Assembly (NCBI GenBank): GCA_021827745.1
Contig: JAKAUI010000060.1
Span: 5,442-50,608 of the forward strand
Source: Bacillota bacterium
GTDB taxonomy: Bacteria > Bacillota > Sulfobacillia > JAJZYS01 > JAJZLH01
Direction: 5' to 3'
Length of the DNA: 45,167 nt
Both the position numbers and the translations under genes were made by a program. Positions 1 through 8,309 of the stretch are shown here, piece after piece (the first letter of the stretch is position 1; each line of letters opens with the position of its first letter). The notes beneath the pieces were generated by a model. It was given only the letters and a program-made list of their open reading frames with translations. It made no database searches and was not told where the DNA came from.

Positions 1-4
1 CAAG

Positions 5-724
5 ATGGTCGGACACACAGCGGTGATGATCGTCGGAGTCGGCCCCGGGCTCGGTCGCGCCCTCGCCCATCGCTTCGCCGAAACGGGCCATCCAATCGCC
101 ATCGCAGCCCGGACCGAGGCCACTCTTGCCAGCATTGCAAGCGAGATCAAAGAGGCCGGAGGGGTCGCCCTGCCGCTCGCCTATGACGTAAGTGACGACC
201 TGGCGCTAGCAGGCGCCATCGGGCAGGTCGAATCTCAACTGGGTCCGATCGGCACCCTTGTCTACAACGCCGGAAATCAGGTCCGAGGGGGCATCCCGGA
301 GCTCTCTCCCCAGGACTTCGCCGCCGCGTGGCGGGTCGGACCCTATGGCGCCTTCCTGCACGCCAGGCGGCTTCTGCCGAAGATGGCCGCCCAAGGGGGC
401 GGTGTCATGCTCTTCACCGGCGCCACCTCGTCCGTCCATGCTCCAGCCAAGAGCCCGGCCTTTGCCTCTGCCAAATTCGCTCTGCGCGGCCTGGCCATGT
501 CCCTGATGCGCGAGTGGGGGCCGCAGGGCGTGCACATCGCCCATGTGCTGGTCGACGGCGTGATCCTGCGGCCGCAATCTCAGGCAGAGGGCGGCGACCC
601 ACCGGACTTCCTGCGGCCTGCCGACATCGCCGACGCCTACTATCAGCTGGCGATGCAGCCTCCGTCTGCCTGGAGCTTCGAGCTGGACCTCAGGCCCTAT
701 ACGGACGACTACCTCGAGAACTGA
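5..724 (+). CDS. SDR-family oxidoreductase-like protein with Tyr-to-Phe active site
   Basis: A 239-residue Rossmann-fold protein of the short-chain dehydrogenase/reductase family. The N-terminal strand is followed by a glycine-rich GVGPGLGR loop that would bind NAD(P), then the YNAGN segment of the fourth strand (NAG motif) and the TGATSS segment carrying the catalytic serine. Where classical SDRs have YxxxK the sequence reads FASAK, so the lysine is kept but the proton-donating tyrosine is phenylalanine. Similar FxxxK proteins exist and are often annotated as dehydrogenases; their activity is unclear. The substrate cannot be predicted. The ATG lies four bases from the window edge, so a slightly more upstream start cannot be excluded. 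The next gene is on the other strand and converges with it. Confidence 0.85.
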   Translation: MVGHTAVMIVGVGPGLGRALAHRFAETGHPIAIAARTEATLASIASEIKEAGGVALPLAYDVSDDLALAGAIGQVESQLGPIGTLVYNAGNQVRGGIPELSPQDFAAAWRVGPYGAFLHARRLLPKMAAQGGGVMLFTGATSSVHAPAKSPAFASAKFALRGLAMSLMREWGPQGVHIAHVLVDGVILRPQSQAEGGDPPDFLRPADIADAYYQLAMQPPSAWSFELDLRPYTDDYLEN

Positions 725-756
725 TCTGCCGCCGACGGCGCGCGCTCCGTGCCGCC

Positions 757-1872
757 CTACGGCAGGTGGATCTTTGGAAAATGCAGCTTCGGCCAATGAA
801 TCGGCGGCAGGCTGATGCGCGGCACCAAGGCCATCCAGCGCAGGTCGAGAGGAACGGCGTTGAAGCGCACGGCCTCGCCACCGCTGAGCGTCTGTGTGCC
901 CCACGTCCAGGTCGAGCCGCTTGCGGCGCGCACCGTCAGGGTCCCGGTCCCCTGCAGGGTGGGCGTGGGCATCTGCAGCCGGGCGACGCCGGCGGCCGAC
1001 GCAACAGCATGGACGTTGACACCGGGTGCTTGGAAGGTGACAGCCGCCTGCGGAGGCAGATTGAAGAGACGAACGACCGAACCCGTGAAGACGGCAAAGT
1101 GCTTAAAGAACGCCTCGTAGCGCATGTTGTCCGCCTGGACCTCCAGATACACCTGAAACGGCGGTTGGATCGCCAGTTTCAGGTTGGAGGCGGAAAAGAC
1201 CATCTGCTGGTTCAGCCAGTAGCGGGCCGTCGTGGTTCCGTTGGTTTGAATCGTCACCGTATAGAGGGTGTTTGTGGGAACAAAGCTCGCCGCCCGGTGG
1301 TACCCGTAAGACGCCGTGGCGGCATCGGCGATGTAGCCGTGGGCGTATCCGACCAAAAATCGCGGCTGGTGGCCGTTAAACGCCAGCTCCGAGACAACCA
1401 GATAGTTGATCAGCCCGGTGCGTCCGGTCGATCCCGTCTGCACGGCCACCACCGTCTCGGCGGTCTGTCCGGCGGCGGTGGAGGCCGTGAGCGGATAGAC
1501 GACAACCTGCACATAGGAGTTGGCCGGAAACATCTGGGTCGTGACATAGAACAGGCCATGATAGACCGGATTGTGGGCGTCGTTGGTGCCGACCCCCAGT
1601 TTTCCGGGGGACCAGGACGTGAAGCGCAGCGCTGGCGGGGCGCTGCCGTTGACCTTGTACTGGCTGGGTGACGGCGGGTGCAGGAAGCCGGTGTCGACCA
1701 GGGTGCCGCTCGCCGTCACCGTCAGGGCGCCGCCCTGCAGACTGACCACACCCCAGCGCTGGCGCGCCTGAAGGGCCAGCACCATGCCTGCAAGCAGCAC
1801 CACGGCGACGACCAGCCATTTCCCCAGCTTGCGCTTGCGTCGTTCGCCCCGACTGGGCGGATTCCATCCCAT
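757..1872 (-). CDS. Membrane-anchored exported protein of unknown function
   Basis: I do not recognise this 371-residue protein. It begins with a short Arg/Lys-rich cytoplasmic segment (GERRKRKLGK) and one hydrophobic helix at about residues 17-35, so the rest should be outside the membrane. The exterior part is rich in aromatic residues, Thr, Ser and Val, like beta-sandwich (LamG/concanavalin-like) domains, but that is an impression of composition and not a match. The last 20 or so residues contain three staggered P-x-[IL]-[HS]-[FLW] units (PPIHWPKLHFPKIHLP), an unusual amphipathic tail. The ATG at 1872 is preferred over an upstream ATG (2028) because it sits behind GGGAAGG and gives a normal short N-region; the longer version would run into the divergent VOC gene. 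Confidence 0.7.
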   Translation of the reverse strand: MGWNPPSRGERRKRKLGKWLVVAVVLLAGMVLALQARQRWGVVSLQGGALTVTASGTLVDTGFLHPPSPSQYKVNGSAPPALRFTSWSPGKLGVGTNDAHNPVYHGLFYVTTQMFPANSYVQVVVYPLTASTAAGQTAETVVAVQTGSTGRTGLINYLVVSELAFNGHQPRFLVGYAHGYIADAATASYGYHRAASFVPTNTLYTVTIQTNGTTTARYWLNQQMVFSASNLKLAIQPPFQVYLEVQADNMRYEAFFKHFAVFTGSVVRLFNLPPQAAVTFQAPGVNVHAVASAAGVARLQMPTPTLQGTGTLTVRAASGSTWTWGTQTLSGGEAVRFNAVPLDLRWMALVPRISLPPIHWPKLHFPKIHLP

Positions 1873-2013
1873 CTGAACTGCCTTCCCGAACCGACCAGCG
1901 TTTCCTCTCTGACATCGACCATCTGCCGACGCCACAAGCTCCCATCGCCGGGCCAGGGGGCAGTGCAGACGGTGGCGAAGCAGCATCGGTCGGCCCACAG
2001 AGGAGGTCTTCCC

Positions 2014-2391
2014 ATGGTGCTCGATCACATCGACCTACGCGTCCGCGACTTGAAGCGGGCAGGCGCCTTTTACCGGGCCTGGCTGCCTCTTCTCGGCCTG
2101 ACCGAGCAAGAGCAGCATGACGACTGGGTTGAGTTTGCATCACCAGATCGGCTCGATCCGTTCTTCGCCCTGGACCAGGACAGCTCCCACCAGCCCGGGC
2201 ACAGCCGCATCGCCTTCGGCGCTGCGTCCCGGGACGCTGTGGACAAAGCGGCATCGGCTGCCAGCCGGGCTGGGGCCGTCGGGATGGAGGACCCCGCCCT
2301 GTGCCCCGAGTACTCACCCACCTACTATGCGGCCTTTTTCGCAGACCCAGACGGCAACCTGCTCGAGATCTGCCATCGCGGAAACCACTAG
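2014..2391 (+). CDS. VOC (glyoxalase/bleomycin-resistance fold) protein
   Basis: A 125-residue single-domain vicinal-oxygen-chelate protein. It opens with LDHIDLRVRDL, typical of the first beta-alpha-beta-beta-beta unit with a metal-ligand histidine at residue 5. It ends with FADPDGNLLEICH, the usual C-terminal signature with a ligand glutamate. Such proteins include glyoxalases, dioxygenases and antibiotic-binding proteins; nothing here fixes the substrate. The ATG is placed seven bases after a perfect AGGAGG (2001-2006). The SRAP gene starts five bases after the stop, so the two are very probably cotranscribed. Confidence 0.85.
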   Translation: MVLDHIDLRVRDLKRAGAFYRAWLPLLGLTEQEQHDDWVEFASPDRLDPFFALDQDSSHQPGHSRIAFGAASRDAVDKAASAASRAGAVGMEDPALCPEYSPTYYAAFFADPDGNLLEICHRGNH

Positions 2392-2396
2392 CCGTC

Positions 2397-3080
2397 ATGT
2401 GCGGGCGCTACACCCTGGCGGCTGCTGCCGAGGATCTGGCCGAGCGCTTCCTAGTAGACCTCGACCAGGTGCAGGTGCGCCATCAGCCCCGCTACAACAT
2501 TGCACCGTCCCAGCAGGTGCTCGCGCTGACCGCTAGGGCAGGCCATCGCGACGTCCGCTGGCTGCGCTGGGGCCTGACCCCGAGCTGGAGCCGGGACGGC
2601 GCCGCCGGTCCGATCAACGCCCGCTGTGAGAGCGTCTTTGAGCGCCCAATGTTTCGCCAGGCCATCCGCCAGCGCCGCTGTCTCGTTCCGGCCGACGGTT
2701 TCTTCGAGTGGGCAGGCAAGCCGCCGCGCCGCACCCCGCATCACTTTTCCCTGGCATCGGGCCAGCTCTTCGCCTTGGCCGGCATCTGGGAGCAGTGGCA
2801 GGGTTCAAGCGGAAGACCGGTCGAGAGCCTCTGCCTGCTCACCACCACGCCGAACGCGGTCGTGGCGCCGATCCACGACCGCATGCCGGTCATCTTGCGT
2901 CCAGACGAAGAGGAGGTCTGGCTCGATCCGTCGGTCACGGAACCGGCCGAACTGTCCGCTCTGTTCGCCCCGTACGACGAACGAGAGATGCGCCTGTATG
3001 TGGTCTCCACCGCCGTCAACGACCCGCGTCTTGACACGCCGGAGTGCATCCGGCCGCTTGGCGCTCCCGGCTCCGACTAG
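2397..3080 (+). CDS. SOS response-associated peptidase (SRAP/YedK/HMCES family)
   Basis: A 227-residue SRAP domain protein. The start MCGRY is diagnostic: after Met removal, Cys2 becomes the N-terminal residue that forms a thiazolidine crosslink with abasic sites in single-stranded DNA. The other conserved blocks are present: RYNIAPSQ, WGLTPSW, INARCES, the catalytic-glutamate segment GFFEW, and HDRMPVIL with the active-site histidine. The family shields abasic sites at stalled forks and can self-reverse the crosslink. Length is normal. The gene follows the VOC gene by five bases and overlaps the convergent DUF5069 gene by four. A translesion polymerase cassette lies nearby on the other strand, but no shared promoter is visible. 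Confidence 0.95.
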   Translation: MCGRYTLAAAAEDLAERFLVDLDQVQVRHQPRYNIAPSQQVLALTARAGHRDVRWLRWGLTPSWSRDGAAGPINARCESVFERPMFRQAIRQRRCLVPADGFFEWAGKPPRRTPHHFSLASGQLFALAGIWEQWQGSSGRPVESLCLLTTTPNAVVAPIHDRMPVILRPDEEEVWLDPSVTEPAELSALFAPYDEREMRLYVVSTAVNDPRLDTPECIRPLGAPGSD

Positions 3081-3523
3081 CCTTCTGGCTGGGTCAGGTA
3101 GCGGTGGAATTCGGCCCAGTCGTCCAGGGTGTTGAGTTCGACCATCGTCCTCGCCGAGTGGTCTTGTGGCAATCCCAGCCGCTCAAGGATCTGGGCGCGC
3201 CGCTCCGGGGTCGGCACATGGCCCAAGATGGCGTTGTTGATCTTCGCCTTGGCCTCCTCCGTGACTTCGCCGACCTGGGTCACCACCCAGGCCTCGAATT
3301 GCGGATAGGTCGGCGTCTTTGCGGTCAGGTAGGCGAGCACCGCTTCGCGGTCGAGACCGAGGCCCTCGAGCGCAATGCGGTCAAAGCCGTTGCCGCAAGG
3401 GTAGTATCCCTCCGGCAAGAGGCCTTTGGCGTCGAGCAGGACCTTGGACCACAGCCGCGGCAGCTGGACGACCCCGAGCGGTCCCTTGGTGTCGATTGAG
3501 GCGATCGGTGGAATCTTGTGCAT
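3077..3523 (-). CDS. DUF5069-type protein
   Basis: A soluble protein of about 148 residues. The segment LPRLWSKVLLDAKGLLPEG, then YYPCGNGFD and the GLDREAVLAYL helix, resemble DUF5069 proteins, small bacterial proteins of unknown function (family call from memory). There is no signal peptide or membrane segment. The ATG at 3523 has GGGAG about nine bases upstream; in-frame ATGs at 3538 and 3547 would add 5 or 8 residues. The 3' end overlaps the SRAP gene tail by four bases in convergent orientation. Confidence 0.65.
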   Translation of the reverse strand: MHKIPPIASIDTKGPLGVVQLPRLWSKVLLDAKGLLPEGYYPCGNGFDRIALEGLGLDREAVLAYLTAKTPTYPQFEAWVVTQVGEVTEEAKAKINNAILGHVPTPERRAQILERLGLPQDHSARTMVELNTLDDWAEFHRYLTQPEG

Positions 3524-3594
3524 GCTGGCATCTCCCATCTCGCGCATTGGATCGATGTTCCCCCACCATAACAGTCTCTTGGCTGCGAGGCATC

Positions 3595-6500
3595 TCAGCC
3601 GCCGAGCGGCTCTAGGACAGAACTCCTATTCAGATAGGCGGTGAGCGCCATTACCCGCTCAGCATCCAGGCTCGCCCCCGTGCCCACCTCCCGCACTGTC
3701 CCCTCGACCACCACCATCCAGGCGTCCGGTCCGAAGATGGCGTCTGCGTCCTGCCGGTAGACCGCCTCGGGCACCGTCACATCGCAGAGGCCGCGTTCGT
3801 CTTCCAGGCACAAGAACACGACGCGCTCTCCGGACCGGGTGGGCGGACGGTGCGGGCGGACCAGCACCCCCGCCACCGCCACCTGCATGCGGTGCGGGGC
3901 GCACAGCGCCTGATCGGTGCGCAGCACGCCTGCTTGCTCCAGCTGCGCTCGAAAGAAGGACAGCGGGTGGGCGGACACTGCCAGCCCCAGGGCCGCCATC
4001 TCCTGGCTCAGTCGCCGTTCGGGCGTGAAGTCGGCCAGGTCCGCCATGGCCGCCTGACCTTCCACCTGCCAGAGTGCCTGGCGCCGATTGGGAACAAGGC
4101 CGTCAAGCGCTCCCGCCAGCACCAGCTGGCGAAGCGCCGCCGGCAGAAGCCGGCTCTTCTCCACCAGATCCCAGACTGTGCGGTAGGGCCGGTTGGCCAG
4201 CACCAGCTCCGCCTCCTTCGTCCCCATGCCCCGCACCTGCAGGAGGCCGCAGGACAGGGCTCCATCCTGGATCGTCCATGTCGGCTCGCTGCGGTTCACA
4301 TCGGGCAGCCGCACCTGGATGCCTCTGCGCCGCGCCTCCGTAATGAGCGTCTGCGGCGGGTAGTAGCCCATCGGCTGGTGGTTGAGCAGCGCCGCGTACC
4401 AGACGGCCGAGTGATGCTCCAGAAGGTAGAGGGTCCGATAGCCAATCAGCCCGAAGGCGGCGGCGTGCCCCTCTGCAAAGCCGTAGGAGGCATAGCCAAG
4501 CAAGGTCTGCCAGATCTCCTCCGCCGCCTTCCGCTCCACGCCCCGTTCCGCCGCCCGGGCGCAGAACACGTCCCCTAGCGACTGCATCTCGGCCTTGGAG
4601 CGGGCTCGGCTCATTGTCCGCCGCAGCCGGTCTGCCTCGGCTGGCGTGAACCCGGCCACCCGGACCGCGATCTCCAGCACCTGCTCTTGGTACACCACCA
4701 CGCCGTAGGTGCGTCCCAGCACATCCTCCAGACCAGGGGCCGGATAGGTGACTGCCTCCTTGCCAAGTCGCCGCCGGACGAAGGGTGCCACCATGTCGCC
4801 CTTGATCGGGCCCGGCCGGATCAGGGCGGTGGCCGCGATCACGTCCTCCAGCCGATCGCCCTTCATCCGCCGGTGCAGGGCCCGCTGCGCCGGAGACTCC
4901 AGCTGGAAGGCGCCCACCGTCTCGGCCCGCCGCAGCCGACGGAAGGTGGATGGGTCGTCATCTGGGATGGTCTCCCACGGCACCTGGGACACCGTGATCG
5001 CCTCATCCACCGCCGACAGAGTCCGTAGATGAAGTAGGTCAATCTTAATCAGTCCGAACGCCTCACAGTCCCGCTTGTCAAACTGGCCTAGCACCGTGCC
5101 CTTTGCCGCCATCTGCAGCGGCATGACCTCGGCCACGGGACAGGCCGTCACCACGAGACCTCCAAGGTGCGTTCCCAGATGACGGGGCCAGTCAGCAAGT
5201 CGCTCGGCGGCCTGCAGCAGAGTCTCGATCCGCCCGGTCTCCACCTTCATCTGCCTCAGCTCCGGCACCCGGGACAGGGCGTCGCGCAGCCCATCTGCGC
5301 CCACGTAATAGGGGATGCGCTTGGCGATGGCGTCCAGTTCCGCTGCCGGCAGCCCAAGCGCCTTGCCGATCTCGCGGATGGCCATCCTGCCTTCCAGCCG
5401 GACATAGGTGGCAACAGCCGCCACATGGTCCTGCCCATAGCGCTGGACGACGTGGGCGGCCACCTCCTCCCTGCGGTCGGCGTCGAAGTCGAGGTCCACA
5501 TCCGGCGGATCGGTCCGGCCCAGGCTCAGAAATCGGGCAAAGGGGAGATCGCGGGCAAGGGCGTCGATGTCGGTCAGGCCCAGGCAGTAGGCCACCACGC
5601 TGTCGGCGGCAGAGCCACGGCCAGAGGTGCGGATCTTTGTCTTCCTCGCCCAACCGGCAATCTCCGCCACCGCCAGCATGTAGTCGGTGAATTGGGTCTG
5701 GTCGATGACTGAAAGCTCCTCGTCGATGCGCTGGCGCAGTCTGGAGCCGATCTGGCCATAGCGCCAGGTCGCCCCCTGCTCGGTGAGCTGGCGGAGATAC
5801 GTTCGTGCACTCGACACCCCGGGCGGCAGCGGAAAAGCGGGAAACTGCTGGCTGGCATCAGGCAACGCCATCTCGCACATGTCGGCGACCCGATCGGTCA
5901 TCGCCACTGCGTCTGGGTCGTCCGAAAGCCCACGCACCATGTCCGCCTCAGACTGCACAAACTGCCAGTCATTCATCGGCCGGCCGGGGGCGAGGTCGTC
6001 CACCCGACTCCTGGTTTGGATGCACGTCAGCAGATCGTGCAGCCAGAAGTCTGGGGCATCGGCATAGTGCACGTTTGATGTGGCCACCCTCTTCAGCCGC
6101 AGGCGCTGGCCAAGGTCGCGGGTGGCGCGCTGCAGGGGGCGGTCTCCTGGCAGGCGGCAGACCTCTTGCTCGAGGAAGAATCTCCCCCTCCCGAACAATC
6201 CCATCAGCCTGCTGGCCGCTTCTTCCGCCTGGTTCCAGCGACCGGCAAGGAGATGGCTGGCCACCTCGCCCCGACGGCAGCCGCTGAGCCCGATCAGATA
6301 GGGGGCATGGGCGGCCAGCGCCTCTTGCGACGCCATCGGCTGCCCGCGGGGACGCTCCAGGTGGGCGGCAGAGATGAGCTGTGACAGATGGCGGTAGCCG
6401 GTCTGGTCGGGGGCGAGCAGCGTCAGGTGGCAGGGTGCGCCAGACGGGTTTGCCACCGTGACCTCCGCCCCGATGATCGGCCTCACTCCTGACTGGGCAC

Positions 6501-6657
6501 AGGCTTTTGCAAACTCGCCGATGCCAGAAAGCGAGTTGTGGTCTGTGATGGCCAGTGCCTTCTGCCCCAAAGACGCCGCCCGCGCAGCCAGCTTGGCCGC
6601 CGAGGAGGCGCCGTCCAGATGGCTGAAGGGTCCGTGCAGATGCAGATGGGTTGCCAT
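3595..6657 (-). CDS. dnaE2: Error-prone DNA polymerase III alpha subunit (DnaE2/ImuC)
   Basis: A C-family DNA polymerase of about 1020 residues, the size of DnaE2/ImuC and shorter than replicative DnaE. The N-terminal PHP domain shows HLHLHGPFSHLDG and ITDHNSLSG. The palm carries the aspartate cluster PDVDLDFDADRREEV, preceded by TSGRGSAADS. Fingers motifs such as YGVVVYQEQV and a C-terminal OB region (VAVAGVLVRPHR) follow. The family performs mutagenic translesion synthesis with an ImuB adaptor. The start is the ATG at 6657, one base after the DUF6504 stop; the longer open frame to 6897 only reads through the upstream genes in another frame. Order imuB, DUF6504, dnaE2 forms a compact operon. 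No ImuA/RecA-like gene is present in the window. Confidence 0.95.
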   Translation of the reverse strand: MATHLHLHGPFSHLDGASSAAKLAARAASLGQKALAITDHNSLSGIGEFAKACAQSGVRPIIGAEVTVANPSGAPCHLTLLAPDQTGYRHLSQLISAAHLERPRGQPMASQEALAAHAPYLIGLSGCRRGEVASHLLAGRWNQAEEAASRLMGLFGRGRFFLEQEVCRLPGDRPLQRATRDLGQRLRLKRVATSNVHYADAPDFWLHDLLTCIQTRSRVDDLAPGRPMNDWQFVQSEADMVRGLSDDPDAVAMTDRVADMCEMALPDASQQFPAFPLPPGVSSARTYLRQLTEQGATWRYGQIGSRLRQRIDEELSVIDQTQFTDYMLAVAEIAGWARKTKIRTSGRGSAADSVVAYCLGLTDIDALARDLPFARFLSLGRTDPPDVDLDFDADRREEVAAHVVQRYGQDHVAAVATYVRLEGRMAIREIGKALGLPAAELDAIAKRIPYYVGADGLRDALSRVPELRQMKVETGRIETLLQAAERLADWPRHLGTHLGGLVVTACPVAEVMPLQMAAKGTVLGQFDKRDCEAFGLIKIDLLHLRTLSAVDEAITVSQVPWETIPDDDPSTFRRLRRAETVGAFQLESPAQRALHRRMKGDRLEDVIAATALIRPGPIKGDMVAPFVRRRLGKEAVTYPAPGLEDVLGRTYGVVVYQEQVLEIAVRVAGFTPAEADRLRRTMSRARSKAEMQSLGDVFCARAAERGVERKAAEEIWQTLLGYASYGFAEGHAAAFGLIGYRTLYLLEHHSAVWYAALLNHQPMGYYPPQTLITEARRRGIQVRLPDVNRSEPTWTIQDGALSCGLLQVRGMGTKEAELVLANRPYRTVWDLVEKSRLLPAALRQLVLAGALDGLVPNRRQALWQVEGQAAMADLADFTPERRLSQEMAALGLAVSAHPLSFFRAQLEQAGVLRTDQALCAPHRMQVAVAGVLVRPHRPPTRSGERVVFLCLEDERGLCDVTVPEAVYRQDADAIFGPDAWMVVVEGTVREVGTGASLDAERVMALTAYLNRSSVLEPLGG

Positions 6658-6658
6658 G

Positions 6659-6910
6659 TCAGTCGAACAGGCGGGAGATCCGCCAGTCCCCTTCTGGCAT
6701 CTTGCACAGGTCGAACAGGTGGCCCGCCTTGCTCCGCACCCGATAGATCTGGCGCCTGCCGCCGCCGTCTGTCTGCCACCAGGGCTCGCGATAGGACCAG
6801 GCATCCTCGACCCACAGCGGTCCGTAGGTCGTCTGGCCCAATACGAAGGCGGCAGGCTCGCCGTTTTCGCCGCAGCGCACCTGGACCACCCGCTCACGCC
6901 CCCTGTCCAT
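6659..6910 (-). CDS. DUF6504-like small protein between imuB and dnaE2
   Basis: An 83-residue protein rich in aromatic and basic residues (WVEDAWSYREPWW, RRQIYRVRSKAGHLFDL). It matches the small protein family, labelled DUF6504 from memory, found next to ImuB and DnaE2 in several high-GC bacteria. No function is known to me; position suggests an accessory of the mutasome. It starts at ATG 6910, 17 bases inside the 3' end of imuB, and stops one base before the dnaE2 ATG, so all three genes look translationally coupled. Confidence 0.7.
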   Translation of the reverse strand: MDRGRERVVQVRCGENGEPAAFVLGQTTYGPLWVEDAWSYREPWWQTDGGGRRQIYRVRSKAGHLFDLCKMPEGDWRISRLFD

Positions 6911-7967
6911 CACTGCCTCCAAAAAGCGGGTCATAGCGGCGCAAAAAGGTGTCGTAGCGGTCAAGTCCGATCCCGCGCGCCACGTCATCCAGTTCCGGGA
7001 TGGCCGCCTGATCTGGGCCAAACAGCCGCTCCTGCACCGGGGCCATCGGGACCAGTCGAGACAGGGAGACCGTCGCCTCCTCCACCTCTCTGACCTTGGC
7101 GCCAAGGGCGAGCAAGGCGGCTGTCCGTCCGATCCGGTCAGTGTCCCGGATCGGGGTCGGCCAGCTGCGCTTCAGGCACAGACCGTCCAAGGTGAGCACA
7201 AGCTCTCTTGCCCCCGTCCCCGCCGGCAGCCGCTTGGCTGCCCGCACAGCCATCTGTGCGGCCGCCTCGGTCAGGTAATCGCTACAAGGGGGCGCCCACA
7301 CCTGGCGCTCGGTCAGATCAGGGATCGGATCGTGATGGCGAATGTCTTTGCTGTCTTGCCCGCGTGCCGCCCTGGCCGCCAGGTACCCAGCTGTCCCCAT
7401 CCGATTCACCAGCACCGCCTGAGCGACACCTGCCACCTCGCCCGCTGTCTCCAGGCCCAGGTCGAGCAGCTTGTCCTGCACATGCCGCGGCAGTGTCCAC
7501 AGGGCCTGCACCGGCAACCTAAACAGCGCCTCTGCCTCTGTCCCGGGCGCCACCTGACGCAGTCCGGGCTGATTTGGCAGGATCGCCTTTGCCACCAGCC
7601 GATTGGCTGCGATACCCACCCTGGCGTTTGGATAACGGCGTCTGAGCCATGCCAACTCCTGCTCTGGCCAGCTGCCCGGCCAGGCCAGGAAGGCTGCGTG
7701 CGGCTGATCCGGCTCTACCGCCACGATCGGCGCCGCCTGCTCAAGGGTCTGCCAGAAGGCGTCCAGCGGACGGTCGTGGCGCGCCTTCACATAGATGAGA
7801 TGAGGAACATCCAAAGCGGCCAGCGCCGCCTCTCTCGCCGTCATGCCAGGGCGCACGCCGCGCACGCCGGCCGTGACATCCCAGACCAGGCGGTCTCGGA
7901 TCAGGACGACAGGCCGATCCTCGGCGCTGGCGTAGAGCCCGCCGACACAGACATAGGCGACCCACAT
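6894..7967 (-). CDS. imuB: ImuB-like inactive Y-family polymerase (mutasome adaptor)
   Basis: A 357-residue Y-family protein whose start aligns with the DxD-FFASVE opening of DinB but reads YVCVGGLYASAE. Cys7 and Gly9 stand where the two metal-binding aspartates should be, and the second carboxylate motif (SxDE) is also degraded (VEPDQPH). It should therefore be catalytically dead, as expected for ImuB, which bridges DnaE2 to the sliding clamp. A clamp-binding pentapeptide candidate QERLF lies at residues 312-316, just after the little-finger region. It is shorter than typical ImuB. The ATG is seven bases behind AGGAGG. No LexA-like palindrome is evident upstream. Confidence 0.88.
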   Translation of the reverse strand: MWVAYVCVGGLYASAEDRPVVLIRDRLVWDVTAGVRGVRPGMTAREAALAALDVPHLIYVKARHDRPLDAFWQTLEQAAPIVAVEPDQPHAAFLAWPGSWPEQELAWLRRRYPNARVGIAANRLVAKAILPNQPGLRQVAPGTEAEALFRLPVQALWTLPRHVQDKLLDLGLETAGEVAGVAQAVLVNRMGTAGYLAARAARGQDSKDIRHHDPIPDLTERQVWAPPCSDYLTEAAAQMAVRAAKRLPAGTGARELVLTLDGLCLKRSWPTPIRDTDRIGRTAALLALGAKVREVEEATVSLSRLVPMAPVQERLFGPDQAAIPELDDVARGIGLDRYDTFLRRYDPLFGGSDGQGA

Positions 7968-8041
7968 GGTGCGGCCTCCTCAGACTCGGACCCGGCTACT
8001 TAGACACAAAACGGCGACGTCCTGCCGACCTGAAAAGAGGG

Positions 8042-8078
8042 TTGACGGAGTATTGATCAACTTTTCTTGTTGTATTAT
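8042..8078 (+). promoter_or_regulatory. Candidate promoter and ArsR-type operator
   Basis: AT-rich island in the 156-base gap between imuB and the cysteine-rich gene. It holds a TTGATCAA palindrome (8053-8060), nested in an imperfect GTTGA...TCAAC repeat (8041-8061), and a TATTAT box (8073-8078). Palindromes of the TCAA/TTGA kind are common ArsR/SmtB operators, and an ArsR-type gene lies just downstream. The assignment is inference. Confidence 0.4.
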
Positions 8079-8123
8079 CTTGGGTCCAGGTTGAGGTCTT
8101 TATCAGGAAGGAGGTTCGGGAGA

Positions 8124-8255
8124 ATGGACCAAGCCCAGAAGGATCCCTGCTGTTGCTGCTGCTGCGGCAAGAAGATGGGATCGGCCGAGGATGCAGCGTC
8201 GTCTGGGGACACCAACCAGGCCCCTTCGGAGTGCTGCTCCGACTGCTGCGACTGA
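8124..8255 (+). CDS. Small cysteine-rich protein with a hexacysteine run
   Basis: A 43-residue acidic protein with ten cysteines. Six are consecutive (residues 9-14, DPCCCCCCGKK) and four form two pairs in the C-terminal ECCSDCCD. There is no hydrophobic segment, so it should be cytosolic. Such density suggests thiolate metal binding, like a metallothionein or small metal carrier, but I recognise no family. The ATG follows GGAAGGAGG (about 9 bases); an upstream start at 8067 would be AT-rich leader sequence. It has its own candidate promoter and a clear intrinsic terminator, and converges with an ArsR-type regulator that itself carries two CC pairs. A role in sequestering arsenic, copper or a similar soft metal is inference. 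Confidence 0.75.
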   Translation: MDQAQKDPCCCCCCGKKMGSAEDAASSGDTNQAPSECCSDCCD

Positions 8256-8270
8256 TTCGGGTTTAAGGGC

Positions 8271-8309
8271 AGGGCGGGCTGAGATCGGCTCTCGGCCCGC
8301 CCTCTTTTT
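8271..8309 (+). terminator. Intrinsic terminator of the cysteine-rich gene
   Basis: A nine-base-pair stem AGGGCGGGC (8271-8279) / GCCCGCCCT (8295-8303) is followed by C and five T residues. It lies 15 bases after the stop of the cysteine-rich gene. Its T-run overlaps the stop codon of the convergent ArsR gene. Confidence 0.85.

Noticed and set aside
7968-8041. LexA/SOS operator upstream of imuB
   Set aside because: Looked for GAAC...GTTC-type palindromes and found none convincing; SOS control cannot be claimed.
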